Shown piece by piece: positions 10,735 through 19,397 of a stretch of 64,000 bases of DNA; position 1 is the first letter of the stretch, and each line of letters opens with the position of its first letter. Origin of the DNA: Staphylococcus schweitzeri (lineage in GTDB: Bacteria > Bacillota > Bacilli > Staphylococcales > Staphylococcaceae); the NCBI RefSeq assembly GCF_002902405.1, contig NZ_PPQS01000026.1, positions 53,715 through 117,714 of the forward strand. The letters are read 5' to 3'. The notes beneath the pieces are model-generated. The model made no database searches. It saw nothing but the letters and a program-made list of their open reading frames with translations, and had not been told where the DNA came from. A program made the position numbers and the translations under genes.

Positions 10735-11832
10735 ATGGCTTTAACAGCAGGTATCGTTGGCTTACCCAACGTTGGTAAATCAACATTATTTAATGCAATT
10801 ACAAAGGCGGGTGCCTTGGCAGCAAACTATCCATTCGCAACTATAGACCCAAACGTAGGTATTGTAGAAGTGCCAGATGCAAGACTACTTAAATTAGAAG
10901 AAATGGTTCAACCTAAAAAAACATTACCCACTACATTTGAATTTACAGATATTGCCGGGATTGTTAAAGGTGCCTCTAAAGGTGAAGGTTTAGGTAATAA
11001 ATTCTTATCACATATTAGAGAAGTAGATGCAATTTGTCAGGTTGTTCGTGCTTTTGACGATGATAATGTAACACATGTAGCTGGTCGAGTTGATCCGATT
11101 GATGATATCGAAGTTATTAATATGGAATTAGTACTTGCGGACTTAGAATCGGTTGAGAAACGCTTGCCTAGAATTGAAAAATTGGCACGTCAAAAAGATA
11201 AGACTGCTGAAATGGAAGTGCGCATTTTAACAACTATTAAAGAAGCTTTAGAAAATGGTAAACCCGCTCGTAGTATTGACTTTAATGAAGAAGATCAAAA
11301 ATGGGTGAATCAAGCACAATTACTGACTTCTAAAAAAATGCTTTATATCGCTAATGTTGGTGAAGATGAGATTGGTGATGACGATAATGACAAAGTAAAA
11401 GCAATTCGTGAATATGCAGCACAAGAAGATTCAGAAGTAATCGTAATTAGTGCAAAAATTGAAGAAGAAATTGCTACATTAGATGATGAAGATAAAGAAA
11501 TGTTCTTAGAAGATTTAGGTATCGAAGAACCAGGATTAGATCGATTAATTAGAACAACTTATGAATTATTAGGATTATCAACATATTTTACTGCTGGTGT
11601 GCAAGAAGTACGTGCTTGGACATTTAAACAAGGTATGACTGCACCTCAATGTGCTGGTATCATTCATACTGATTTTGAACGTGGATTTATCCGTGCCGAA
11701 GTAACAAGTTATGATGACTATGTACAATATGGTGGCGAAAGTGGCGCTAAAGAAGCGGGCAGACAACGATTAGAAGGTAAAGAATATATTATGCAAGATG
11801 GCGATATCGTTCATTTCAGATTTAATGTATAA
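10735..11832 (+). CDS. ychF: Redox-regulated P-loop ATPase/GTPase YchF (Obg family)
   Basis: 365-residue Obg-family nucleotide hydrolase, universally conserved and associated with ribosomes and stress responses. The P-loop GLPNVGKST is at residues 8-16, followed by the G2/G3 region TDIAGIVKGASKGEG. A coiled-coil insert lies in the middle, and a TGS-like domain forms the C-terminus from about 280. Bacterial YchF usually prefers ATP because the G4 motif is altered; here NVGE sits where NKxD would be. The start has AGGAG nine bases upstream. A strong hairpin follows the gene. Confidence 0.95.
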   Translation: MALTAGIVGLPNVGKSTLFNAITKAGALAANYPFATIDPNVGIVEVPDARLLKLEEMVQPKKTLPTTFEFTDIAGIVKGASKGEGLGNKFLSHIREVDAICQVVRAFDDDNVTHVAGRVDPIDDIEVINMELVLADLESVEKRLPRIEKLARQKDKTAEMEVRILTTIKEALENGKPARSIDFNEEDQKWVNQAQLLTSKKMLYIANVGEDEIGDDDNDKVKAIREYAAQEDSEVIVISAKIEEEIATLDDEDKEMFLEDLGIEEPGLDRLIRTTYELLGLSTYFTAGVQEVRAWTFKQGMTAPQCAGIIHTDFERGFIRAEVTSYDDYVQYGGESGAKEAGRQRLEGKEYIMQDGDIVHFRFNV

Positions 11833-11867
11833 ATGATATAGTGAAGTTAGTTAAATATTGGATAGAC

Positions 11868-11900
11868 AAAAGAGGCGGAATTAATCATTCGCCTCTTTTA
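11868..11900. terminator. Bidirectional terminator after ychF
   Basis: Ten-base inverted repeat AAAAGAGGCG (11868-11877) and CGCCTCTTTT (11890-11899), flanked by T-rich sequence on both strands. It lies between ychF and the convergent 63-residue ORF. Confidence 0.85.
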
Positions 11901-11917
11901 ATTTTATTTATGATTTA

Positions 11918-12109
11918 TTAAAAGAATGGAATAATTTTACTCGCGTTAATAATATCTTGAGTGCTGAAAAATTGTTTACCTTCGCCGGTATAAGCGGGCT
12001 CTAAAACAAGATTTGCTTTTGCACAATAAAGCCATTCAGGATGAATGCCACTACTAAGTATCTCTTGGAATTCTTGAAAGTCTTTAGACCAATCAATATT
12101 TAAATTCAT
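11918..12109 (-). CDS. Small conserved hypothetical protein, 63 aa
   Basis: 63-residue soluble protein, acidic in its first half, ending IIPFF, with no recognised domain. It is likely real: on the minus strand the start ATG at 12109 is preceded by GAGGTGGTAAGG at good spacing, and the gene ends 18 bp before a terminator shared with ychF. It has one cysteine and three tryptophans. There are no transmembrane segments. It is divergent from the rpsF operon with about 240 bp between. Function unknown. Confidence 0.65.
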   Translation of the reverse strand: MNLNIDWSKDFQEFQEILSSGIHPEWLYCAKANLVLEPAYTGEGKQFFSTQDIINASKIIPFF

Positions 12110-12235
12110 TCCTTACCACCTCACAACCATTATAGAACATGTGTTCGATTTTGTGAAGTGTATTTTTTAAAATAGCATAGAAAATTTCAAATGTATTAAT
12201 GTCAAAAATGATATGAAGAGTAGTTTGAATTATTA

Positions 12236-12264
12236 TTGTAAAAAGTAATGGCACATGATATAAT
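12236..12264 (+). promoter_or_regulatory. Promoter of the rpsF-ssb-rpsR operon
   Basis: TTGTAA at 12236-12241 and a perfect TATAAT at 12259-12264 are separated by 17 bp. It leaves an ~80-nt untranslated leader before rpsF. Confidence 0.75.
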
Positions 12265-12295
12265 TCTTTATTGTGAGTAATGAAAATTATTCCTT

Positions 12296-12334
12296 GCTTA
12301 TCTGTTTTAAGATTGATAAGCCGTATAGACCACA
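12296..12334 (+). promoter_or_regulatory. Candidate S6:S18-binding autoregulatory leader
   Basis: The rpsF leader contains a stem CTTATC (12297-12302) with GATAAG (12315-12320), followed at once by CCGTATAGACCAC and then the ribosome site. S6-S18 leaders of many bacteria carry a similar hairpin with conserved CCG and ACC elements through which the S6:S18 pair represses its operon. Match to that family is by eye only. Confidence 0.4.
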
Positions 12335-12352
12335 AGGAGGTGCAAATATAAA

Positions 12353-12649
12353 ATGAGAACATATGAAGTTATGTACATCGTACGCCCAAACATTGAGGAA
12401 GATGCTAAAAAAGCGTTAGTTGAACGTTTCAACGGTATCTTAGCTACTGAAGGTGCAGAAGTTTTAGAAGCAAAAGACTGGGGTAAACGTCGCCTAGCTT
12501 ATGAAATCAATGATTTCAAAGATGGCTTCTACAACATCGTACGTGTTAAATCTGATAACAACAAAGCTACTGACGAATTCCAACGTCTAGCTAAAATCAG
12601 TGACGATATCATTCGTTACATGGTTATTCGTGAAGACGAAGACAAGTAA
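12353..12649 (+). CDS. rpsF: 30S ribosomal protein S6
   Basis: 98-residue ribosomal protein S6 of the small-subunit platform, which binds 16S rRNA as a heterodimer with S18. The ferredoxin-like core shows [11 protein letters not shown] at the N-terminus and [11 protein letters not shown] in the middle. The start has AAGGAGG about eight bases upstream. It is the first gene of the operon rpsF-ssb-rpsR, so both partners of the dimer come from one message, with ssb between. Confidence 0.98.
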
Positions 12650-12669
12650 TAATTAGAGGGGGCGTTTAA

Positions 12670-13173
12670 ATGCTAAATAGAGTTGTATTAGTAGGTCGTT
12701 TAACGAAAGATCCGGAATACAGAACCACTCCCTCAGGTGTGAGTGTAGCGACATTCACTCTTGCAGTAAATCGTACGTTCACGAATGCTCAAGGGGAGCG
12801 CGAAGCAGATTTTATTAACTGTGTTGTTTTTAGAAGACAAGCAGATAATGTAAATAACTATTTGTCTAAAGGTAGTTTAGCTGGTGTAGATGGTCGCTTA
12901 CAATCCCGTAATTATGAAAATCAAGAAGGTCGTCGTGTGTTTGTTACTGAAGTTGTGTGTGATAGCGTTCAATTCCTTGAACCTAAAAATGCACAACAAA
13001 ATGGTGGCCAACGTCAACAAAATGAATTCCAAGATTACGGTCAAGGATTCGGTGGTCAACAATCAGGACAAAACAATTCGTACAATAATTCATCAAACAC
13101 GAAACAATCTGATAATCCATTTGCAAATGCAAACGGACCGATTGATATAAGTGATGATGACTTACCATTCTAA
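12670..13173 (+). CDS. ssb: Single-stranded DNA-binding protein
   Basis: 167-residue SSB. Residues 1-106 form the OB fold, starting [17 protein letters not shown] Gln/Asn/Gly-rich flexible linker follows, and the acidic partner-binding tip DISDDDLPF closes the protein. It acts in replication, repair and recombination as a tetramer. Start is supported by AGAGGGGGC upstream. It lies 20 bp after rpsF and 51 bp before rpsR, the usual Firmicutes arrangement. The complete acidic tail marks it as the functional chromosomal copy rather than a phage relic. Confidence 0.97.
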   Translation: MLNRVVLVGRLTKDPEYRTTPSGVSVATFTLAVNRTFTNAQGEREADFINCVVFRRQADNVNNYLSKGSLAGVDGRLQSRNYENQEGRRVFVTEVVCDSVQFLEPKNAQQNGGQRQQNEFQDYGQGFGGQQSGQNNSYNNSSNTKQSDNPFANANGPIDISDDDLPF

Positions 13174-13224
13174 TAAAAATTAACGAAATTAAAGCGAAAA
13201 AATTATCAAAGGAGGCACACAATC

Positions 13225-13467
13225 ATGGCAGGTGGACCAAGAAGAGGCGGACGTCGTCGTAAAAAAGTATGCTATTTCACAGCAAATGGTATTACACATA
13301 TCGACTACAAAGACACTGAATTATTAAAACGTTTTATCTCAGAACGCGGTAAAATTTTACCACGTCGTGTAACTGGTACTTCAGCTAAATATCAACGTAT
13401 GTTGACTACAGCTATCAAACGTTCTCGTCATATGGCATTATTACCATATGTTAAAGAAGAACAATAA
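13225..13467 (+). CDS. rpsR: 30S ribosomal protein S18
   Basis: 80-residue ribosomal protein S18, very basic at its N-terminus ([12 protein letters not shown]) with the conserved core [18 protein letters not shown] and a C-terminal [10 protein letters not shown]. It has AAAGGAGG upstream of the ATG at 13225. The 3' end of rpsR is a known integration point for some SaPIs, and degraded integrase DNA lies 1.3 kb downstream. The gene itself is intact. Confidence 0.98.
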
Positions 13468-13486
13468 TATTTAATTTATTATAAAA

Positions 13487-13518
13487 CCCCGTAAGCATAG
13501 GCTTATGGGGGATTTTTT
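13487..13518 (+). terminator. rpsR operon terminator
   Basis: CCCCGTAAGC (13487-13496) pairs with GCTTATGGGG (13501-13510), then a T run at 13513-13518. It closes the rpsF operon. Confidence 0.88.
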
Positions 13519-13628
13519 ATGCTTTGGGATATAGAAAAAGGGCAAAAAGGATGATGTGAATGTTTTGTGTTCTGGATTTGCACAAAGATATGTTTATATT
13601 GCAAAAATAATATGAATTTAGATTCATA

Positions 13629-13672
13629 AAAAAAGAACTACGCATTTTAAATAAAATGCATAGCTCTTCTTT
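13629..13672 (-). terminator. Terminator of the Abi-family gene
   Basis: Read on the minus strand, a long stem AAGAGCTATGCATTTT with AAAATGCGTAGTTCTT is followed by a T run. It lies about 60 bp past the Abi gene stop. Confidence 0.75.
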
Positions 13673-13733
13673 TTCTTGCATACGAATTAAAATAACTCGC
13701 GAGACCTATAAGTCTCTTTCCTCACTAGATAGT

Positions 13734-14708
13734 TTATACTTTTGGTCTGTTGAAGTCAATAATTTTATCTAAAGCTATAAAAAATCTTTTGATAGCTAAT
13801 GCATTATTATAATAGCTTTCGTTTCTTTTATATCGCTTTTGAAGTTGGTCCAAATCGTGATATCTTGCTTGGATAATTGCATTACTACAAACTTGATTAT
13901 GTAATTCTAGCGTAGCGAAAGTATCTATGAAATTTTTTATTCCGAACATGTTTCTAGATATGCCTATATTATTCCCTTTTTCAAATAAATATTGAGGAGA
14001 TCTACTGTCATAATTTAGATTTGCTATGATGGGTTGGTTATGAGCTGATTTGTTTCTTATATTTTTAACTAAAGGCATTAAAATATTAGCAACTCTCAAT
14101 TCTTCGTCATTGTACTTCTTGTAATAGAAGTTGAGAAACGAAACGAATTGACCTAGTTGCATGAATTCAATGCAAACCCATGCGGGTGGATTTTGATAGT
14201 ATTTATTCAACTTTACGGGTAGTTGCCCTCTTTTATTCATATGCTTGAATATTTCGTTTTTATTTTTGATTTTGGTTTCCATAACTTCTTCTGGTGTTCT
14301 TGAATTTGTGTCAAAATTTGAATTGTTATATGATTTATCAATACATAAGAACTCATCTATTATTTTATAACCATCTTCTTGGTTATTTTCTGTTATTAGT
14401 TTTAAGACTAGACACTTTAAACTATGTTCAATATCTAAAGTTAAATGCAACATTGTGTATCTTAATTTCATATCTATAGTTGCTAAATCTGATAAATAAG
14501 CAAATTCTATGAAATAGCCGCCATTCTTTTTTTCGAAATTTTTTCGGAAATAAGCTAGTTTGAAGAAGTAATTATTTTTTCTAAGAATTTCATTTGCTTT
14601 TTCGGTGTCAATAATATTAAAAAATATATTCATCTGTTTTAATTTCGCTATTTGCTCATCAAAATTGAGCATAGGCTTAATTTCTGCTAGTGTATCATCT
14701 TTTTCCAA
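13734..14708 (-). CDS. Abi-family (Abi_2, AbiD/F-like) abortive infection protein
   Basis: About 324 residues, predicted cytoplasmic and helical, of the Abi_2 family related to lactococcal AbiD/AbiF. It has the HEPN-type RNase motif R-x4-H as RNKSAHN in the C-terminal half, typical of phage-defence or toxin ribonucleases. TTG at 14708 is chosen as start because GGGGAG lies six bases before it; ATG at 14726 would overlap its own ribosome site and the stop of the integrase relic. It sits directly behind a decayed integrase next to rpsR, so it is probably cargo left by a SaPI or phage-like element. Anti-phage action is inferred from the family. Confidence 0.75.
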   Translation of the reverse strand: MEKDDTLAEIKPMLNFDEQIAKLKQMNIFFNIIDTEKANEILRKNNYFFKLAYFRKNFEKKNGGYFIEFAYLSDLATIDMKLRYTMLHLTLDIEHSLKCLVLKLITENNQEDGYKIIDEFLCIDKSYNNSNFDTNSRTPEEVMETKIKNKNEIFKHMNKRGQLPVKLNKYYQNPPAWVCIEFMQLGQFVSFLNFYYKKYNDEELRVANILMPLVKNIRNKSAHNQPIIANLNYDSRSPQYLFEKGNNIGISRNMFGIKNFIDTFATLELHNQVCSNAIIQARYHDLDQLQKRYKRNESYYNNALAIKRFFIALDKIIDFNRPKV

Positions 14709-14726
14709 TATTAACTCCCCAATCAT

Positions 14727-15420
14727 TCAAATTTATTCATCATATCTTTCGCCATCTGATTAGTAACATGTGTGTATATCTCTAGATTTTTTTATAATCT
14801 GAATGACCTACATGCTCTTGCATTGCTTTTAAGTTAATTCCTAATTGAGCAAGTGTAGATATATGCGAATGATGTAATGTTTGCGTTGTTATAGGTTTCT
14901 TAATAGGACTAATATCAGCGCCCCCCCTTTAATAATGTGGCTAATTTTGTTCGAGTCGATAGGGCTACCAGCCGTATTTGTGAATATGTACTCTCTATCA
15001 ATAAACTTATCATTCCAAGCATAAGTGTTCTTAGTAAGTCGATGCTTTGGGTAGTGAGCCCTATGGCCTTATAGCTATTACTTCTTTCAGTTGTCACTTT
15101 TACTCCAGATGCTTCCATTTTTAATCAGTTATCCAATTAATTGTACCATCGATATCTAGCGTTTTATCTTCATAGTTTATATGTTCTTTCTTTATTGCAA
15201 ATAGCTCACCGATACGCATGCTATTAGCAATTTGAAACTGTACCATAGCTTTTACCATTTTATAATTACGTTTTCTCGTTGGATATTTTTATACTTAATT
15301 ACATAGTCGAAACAATCCAGTAACTCCTTATCTTCATTATCTTCTAAAGTGTTATTACGTTTAGCTAGTAACGCATCACTATAGGGATATCTATTTTATC
15401 TATTACACATATAACTTTGA
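14727..15420 (-). pseudogene. Decayed tyrosine integrase (SaPI/phage type)
   Basis: Minus-strand remnant in several frames. From about 15400 down one reads KMVKAMVQFQIANS then MRIGELFAIKKEHINYED, typical of the integrase catalytic core with its arginine. This is followed by a stop and then KMEASGVKVTTERSNSYKAIG. After a further frame break comes TTQTLHHSHISTLAQLGIN and LKAMQEHVGHSD, the H-x2-H motif, and then YTHVTNQMAKDMM, the catalytic tyrosine region, ending at the Abi gene. A run of G/C bases at 14922-14930 and an A run near 14790 are frameshift points. The N-terminal arm-binding domain is not found. It marks a lost integrative element at rpsR. Confidence 0.8.
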
Positions 15421-15522
15421 ATTGCTTACTATTTTAAATTAACAAATTCTATTCTCTTAGATTTAGTCCAATTATGTGTAGACGATTTATAGTTATTAAA
15501 TTCAGAGTGGTAGCAAATTAAA

Positions 15523-15538
15523 GTTAATCAAGAGTTAA
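15523..15538 (+). promoter_or_regulatory. SaeR binding site upstream of selX
   Basis: Perfect match to the SaeR consensus GTTAA-N6-GTTAA (15523-15527 and 15534-15538). A TATTAT -10-like box follows 25 bp later at 15564. SaeRS control of selX agrees with the literature. Confidence 0.8.
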
Positions 15539-15617
15539 GATGAATTTAATTCATGAACACGTCTATTATTTTTATAATTGTAGCAAATAAAGCTTTACAT
15601 CAAGGAGGTAATTAAAT

Positions 15618-16229
15618 ATGTTCAAAAAATATGACTCAAAAAATTCAATCGTATTAAAATCTATTCTATCGCTAGGTATCATCTATGGGGGAACATTTGG
15701 AATATATCCAAAAGCAGACGCGTCAACACAAAATTCCTCAAGTGTACAAGATAAACAATTCCAAAAAGTTGAAGAAGTACCAAATAATTCGGAAAAAGCT
15801 TTGGTTAAAAAACTTTACGATAGATACAGCAAAAATACAATAAACGGAAAATCTAATAAATCTAGGAATTGGGTTTATTCAGAGAGACCTTTAAATGAAA
15901 ATCAAGTTCGCATACATTTAGAAGGGACTTACACAGTTGCTGGCAGAGTGTATACACCTAAGAGGAATATTACTCTTAATAAAGAAGTTGTCACTTTAAA
16001 AGAATTGGATCATATCATAAGATTTGCTCATATTTCTTATGGCTTATATATGGGAGAACATTTGCCTAAAGGTAACATCGTCATAAATACAAAAGATGGC
16101 GGTAAATATACATTAGAATCGCATAAAGAGTTACAAAAAGATAGAGAAAATGTAAAGATTAATACAGCTGATGTGAAAAATGTTACTTTCGCTCTTGTGA
16201 AAAGTATTAATGACATTGAGCCAATTTAA
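15618..16229 (+). CDS. selX: Staphylococcal enterotoxin-like toxin X
   Basis: 203-residue secreted superantigen, the exact length known for SElX. A signal peptide spans about residues 1-35, ending PKADA before STQNSS. The C-terminal beta-grasp domain carries VTLKELDHIIRFAHISYGLY, the family signature between the two domains, and GGKYTLESHKEL. SElX is core-genome encoded, lacks a classical B domain and binds sialylated glycans as well as T-cell receptors, according to published work. The start has AAGGAGG eight bases upstream. Position just after rpsR matches known S. aureus genomes. A SaeR site lies upstream. It may have arrived with the element whose integrase relic is adjacent, but that is inference. 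Confidence 0.9.
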   Translation: MFKKYDSKNSIVLKSILSLGIIYGGTFGIYPKADASTQNSSSVQDKQFQKVEEVPNNSEKALVKKLYDRYSKNTINGKSNKSRNWVYSERPLNENQVRIHLEGTYTVAGRVYTPKRNITLNKEVVTLKELDHIIRFAHISYGLYMGEHLPKGNIVINTKDGGKYTLESHKELQKDRENVKINTADVKNVTFALVKSINDIEPI

Positions 16230-16455
16230 AATTAAGTTGAATTTAGTATATAAAGTGTTTTATCGATAAAACTTTGGAAGTTAGGTAACTAAAGATGCCT
16301 AGCTTTCTTTGTTATGACCCCTAAAGCGAGGATATAGAAAATTACTTATTGATGTTTATGTCGAAACCTACAAAAATAATTCGTCTTTATTTTTATATTA
16401 AAGAGCCATATATGCGCTATTAATCAATACATTTACCTTAAAATCTATTCCGGAG

Positions 16456-16639
16456 TTATAATTATAGTACTTTTAATAAAGAAGGGAAAGAAACACAATT
16501 AATGTATACTGCTACATTTGATATTAAACCGAATAGATGCTTGAAAATTATACATAAAGGTCATCATGTAGAAGTCTTTGAAGAAGTTTAAAAGGGGCAA
16601 GTATCTAAAAAAGCATTAGACAAATTGAGTCAACAATAG
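16456..16639 (+). pseudogene. YxeA/DUF1093-like gene fragment
   Basis: Between selX and the next lipoprotein an interrupted frame reads YNYSTFNKEGKETQL, then MYTATFDIKPNRCLK, then HHVEVFEEV, a stop, and KGQVSKKALDKLSQQ. The pattern, tyrosine-rich start, DKxGKEKxLxFTA-like core and final P/S-KKALDKL, is that of YxeA (DUF1093) secreted proteins. The N-terminus with signal peptide is missing and one in-frame TAA breaks the tail. Called a decayed copy. Confidence 0.55.
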
Positions 16640-16825
16640 TGTGCTTATATAGTATATAGCAAGGCTCTTTTTAAAAATGAGTACGAACGAAAGTAACGCA
16701 TGACGATTAATTTAAAAATATTTGTAATAATTATGAATAGAATTAAAGGCAAGGGGTAATACATTCTATATAGCATTTAAGCTTTTGTTAAAAGTTTCAA
16801 AAAAATAGGAAGAGAGAGTGATATT

Positions 16826-17398
16826 ATGAAATTAAAATCATTAGCAGTGTTATCTATGTCAGCGGTGGTACTTACGGCATGTGGTAATGATACTCCAAAA
16901 GATGAAACAAAGTCGACAGAGTCAAACACTAATCAAGACACTAATACAACAAAAGATGTAATTGCATTAAAAGATGTTAAGACAAGCCCAGAGGAAGCTG
17001 TGAAAAAAGCAGAAGAAATATATAAAGGTCAAAAGTTGAAAGGAATTTCATTTGAAAATTCCAATGGTGAATGGGCTTATAAAGTGACACAACAAAAATC
17101 AGGTGAAGAATCAGAAGTACTTATTGCTGATAAAAACCAAAAAGTAATTAATAAAAAGACTGAAAAAGAAGATACAGTAAATGAAAATGATAACTTTAAA
17201 TATAGTGATGCCGTAGATTACAAAAAAGCTATTAAAGAAGGACAAAAAGAATTTGATGGTGATATTAAAGAATGGTCACTTGAAAAAGATGATGGAAAAC
17301 TTGTTTACAACATCGATTTGAAAAAAGGTAATAAAAAGCAAGAAGTTACTGTTGATGCTAAAAACGGTAAAGTATTAAAGAGTGAACAAGAACATTAA
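16826..17398 (+). CDS. PepSY-domain lipoprotein
   Basis: 190-residue lipoprotein. The lipobox LTAC gives a lipidated cysteine at residue 19, followed by a Ser/Thr/Asn linker. Two PepSY-type repeats follow, at about 55-110 and 125-188 (EEAVKKAEEIYKG and DYKKAIKEGQKEFDG mark their helices). PepSY domains are thought to inhibit peptidases or bind surface ligands. It would face the outside of the cell membrane. The start has GGAAGAGAG upstream. It is monocistronic with a strong hairpin after it. Function in S. aureus is unknown. Confidence 0.85.
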   Translation: MKLKSLAVLSMSAVVLTACGNDTPKDETKSTESNTNQDTNTTKDVIALKDVKTSPEEAVKKAEEIYKGQKLKGISFENSNGEWAYKVTQQKSGEESEVLIADKNQKVINKKTEKEDTVNENDNFKYSDAVDYKKAIKEGQKEFDGDIKEWSLEKDDGKLVYNIDLKKGNKKQEVTVDAKNGKVLKSEQEH

Positions 17399-17455
17399 AA
17401 TGTTTCATTACAAGCACGACCGCAAAAAGTCTTAATTCATAATAATTAATAAAAT

Positions 17456-17523
17456 ACCCTCACAATACAATGCATATATCCTGTTTAATATAAAAGGAAA
17501 TATAGCATACATATTGTGAGGGT
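17456..17523. terminator. Long hairpin between convergent genes
   Basis: ACCCTCACAATA (17456-17467) pairs with TATTGTGAGGGT (17512-17523) around a 44-base loop. It separates the PepSY lipoprotein gene from the convergent 87-residue gene. Confidence 0.65.
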
Positions 17524-17539
17524 TTGTTAATGTTAATAT

Positions 17540-17803
17540 TTATTTATCCATGCGAATATCGACTTCTTCTAAATGTTTTTGATATTCTTTAACTTTACTT
17601 TCTAAAAACATTTCATATGGTGCATCAAAAAAGTCAGATAAGTGCATGGCATCTTTAAATTTAGGTTCATGGTGATGATTTTCCCATTCCCAAATTTGAT
17701 GTGCTTCGTATTTAGTACCATATTTCTCATTTAATTGTTGTGCTAATTCATCAATTTCTAAATTATGTTTAGTTCGTAAGTTATATAAAATATGCATATT
17801 CAT
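17540..17803 (-). CDS. Small helix-turn-helix (XRE-like) protein
   Basis: 87-residue protein with an XRE-like helix-turn-helix: NLRTKHNLEIDELAQQLNEK for the first helices and YEAHQIWEWENHHHEP for the recognition helix and loop. The C-terminal tail is charged and helical. Likely a DNA-binding regulator of unknown targets. It is preceded by a ~290-bp region and is transcribed alone. Two in-frame ATGs (17803 and 17797) are possible starts. Confidence 0.7.
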   Translation of the reverse strand: MNMHILYNLRTKHNLEIDELAQQLNEKYGTKYEAHQIWEWENHHHEPKFKDAMHLSDFFDAPYEMFLESKVKEYQKHLEEVDIRMDK

Positions 17804-18091
17804 CGTTATTTAACCTCATTTCTAAGAATTAGTATCAAAGATGCTAATAATATGTGTATATTCTAGTCCTATAAGTTGAAATAATCAAGTTATGAATTTG
17901 GTAGAAATATTTAACTTTTTAATGTAGCTAAATGCAAAAGAGGATAGCGATAGCTACATTGAATAAAATTAATATTCAATTATAACTTTGAAAAATATTT
18001 GGAGAAAAATAATTTGGATTTGTTTTAGAAAGGTGAATAAAGGGTACTACTTAGAATAACGCAAATATATAGAAAAAGGAGACTGAGAATT

Positions 18092-18343
18092 ATGTTTGGA
18101 TTTATTGGAATGTTAATTGTCGGTGGCTTAATTGGATGGGCTGCTGGTGGTATTATGGGTAAAGATATCCCAGGTGGTATTTTAGGAAATATTCTTGCTG
18201 GTATTATTGGATCATGGGTAGGTGGAAAATTATTCGGACATTGGGGTCCTGAACTAGGAAGCATTTACATCTTACCAGCGTTAATTGGTTCAATTATCTT
18301 TATCGCAATTGTAACGTTAATTTTAAGAGCTATGCGTAAATAA
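18092..18343 (+). CDS. GlsB/YeaQ/YmgE-family stress membrane protein
   Basis: 83-residue, very hydrophobic, glycine-rich protein with three membrane segments, starting FGFIGMLIVGGLIGWAAG, typical of the transglycosylase-associated/GlsB family. These small membrane proteins are often induced by general stress and in some Firmicutes partner with Asp23-like proteins; that link is family knowledge, not shown here. AAAGGAGA lies about ten bases upstream of the ATG. Followed by a short hairpin and a ~400-bp intergenic region. Confidence 0.88.
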   Translation: MFGFIGMLIVGGLIGWAAGGIMGKDIPGGILGNILAGIIGSWVGGKLFGHWGPELGSIYILPALIGSIIFIAIVTLILRAMRK

Positions 18344-18373
18344 TAAAATATTCAAGTAAGTTGAATTGATATA

Positions 18374-18401
18374 AAGATGGCATTCAGTTGTCATCTTTTT
18401 T
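18374..18401 (+). terminator. Terminator after the GlsB-family gene
   Basis: AAGATG (18374-18379) pairs with CATCTT (18392-18397), then a T run. Confidence 0.65.
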
Positions 18402-18750
18402 ATTTGCGTGAAAACGTTTGATATGTATTATAATATTTGAAAATGTAGGAGAGATAGGATTAAAAAGTAATAAATTGATATGAGGGAATTTTGGAAATAA
18501 AAAAGGATGACGTTGGGTTGCGCCATCCAGGAGTATTATGTTCATGAATATAAAAGACTGTGTAGTCATTTAAGAACTACACCCATATAGTAACACATCA
18601 TTTGATTAAAGACAATACTATTTTCATTATTATTTATTTTAAAAGCAAATTAATTTAATATTATTAGAAAAATATTGAGAAACATCATTTCCATTTGATT
18701 ATTAGCAATGTTATGGTAAATATGGAATTTAGAAGAAGAGGAGTAATAAC
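18402..18750. other. Gene-free stretch with two hairpins
   Basis: No credible ORF. Two hairpins stand out: GGATG...CATCC at about 18505-18528 and TGTAGT...ACTACA at about 18561-18581. They could belong to a small RNA, but no convincing promoter was paired with them. The rest is AT-rich promoter DNA for the phosphatase gene. Confidence 0.4.
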
Positions 18751-19332
18751 ATGACGATTTATTTAGTTAGACATGGAGAATCGAAGTCGAATTATGATAA
18801 TAAACATTCACGATCATATTTTTGTGGTCAATTAGATGTGCCGTTAACGAATACTGGCAAAGAAAGTGCAGACGATTTATGCCAGTATTTTAAAGGGAAA
18901 AATATAGCGCATGTATATGTGTCAGACTTATTAAGAACACAACAAACATTTGAACATATTTTTCCATATGACATTCCATCTACGACAACACCTTTATTAA
19001 GAGAACGTTCATTAGGAGTGTTCGAGGGTGAATATAAAGATGATGTTAGTGTTAATCCGAAATATGAAAAATATTTTAATGATCCTAAGTTTAAAGATTT
19101 TCGTCATAGTTTTTCTCAAAAAGCGCCTGAAGGAGAAAGTTACGAAGATGTATATCAACGTGTTTCACATTTCATGAATCATGTTGTTAGTGAAGATACT
19201 AAACAAGATGATATCGTCATTGTTGCACATCAAGTTGTCATTCGTTGTTTAATGGTTTATTTTAATAACGTTTCACGGGAAGAAGCTGTGGATTTAAAAG
19301 TTGAAAATTGCAAACCATATATCATTGAATAG
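18751..19332 (+). CDS. Histidine phosphatase superfamily (phosphoglycerate mutase-like) protein
   Basis: 193-residue cytoplasmic phosphatase with the nucleophile motif VRHGES at residues 6-11, a second arginine in DLLRTQQTF and the catalytic histidine in VAHQVVIR towards the C-terminus. The proton-donor glutamate is expected in RERSLGVFEGE. Length and these motifs fit small phosphatases of the PhoE/CobC type rather than glycolytic Gpm. The ATG at 18751 has AGAGGAG upstream. Substrate unknown. A clear terminator follows. Confidence 0.88.
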   Translation: MTIYLVRHGESKSNYDNKHSRSYFCGQLDVPLTNTGKESADDLCQYFKGKNIAHVYVSDLLRTQQTFEHIFPYDIPSTTTPLLRERSLGVFEGEYKDDVSVNPKYEKYFNDPKFKDFRHSFSQKAPEGESYEDVYQRVSHFMNHVVSEDTKQDDIVIVAHQVVIRCLMVYFNNVSREEAVDLKVENCKPYIIE

Positions 19333-19340
19333 AAGTATAG

Positions 19341-19386
19341 AGGTTCTGAAAAGCTGTGTTTTATAGCGACCTTCAGAACCTTTTTT
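19341..19386 (+). terminator. Terminator after histidine phosphatase gene
   Basis: AGGTTCTGAA (19341-19350) pairs with TTCAGAACCT (19372-19381), followed by a T run. Confidence 0.85.
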
Positions 19387-19397
19387 GTATTTGGAAT

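Noticed and set aside
12093..12362. Minus-strand ORF of 89 codons upstream of rpsF
   Set aside because: It overlaps the rpsF promoter and leader and the start of the real 63-residue gene; no ribosome site.
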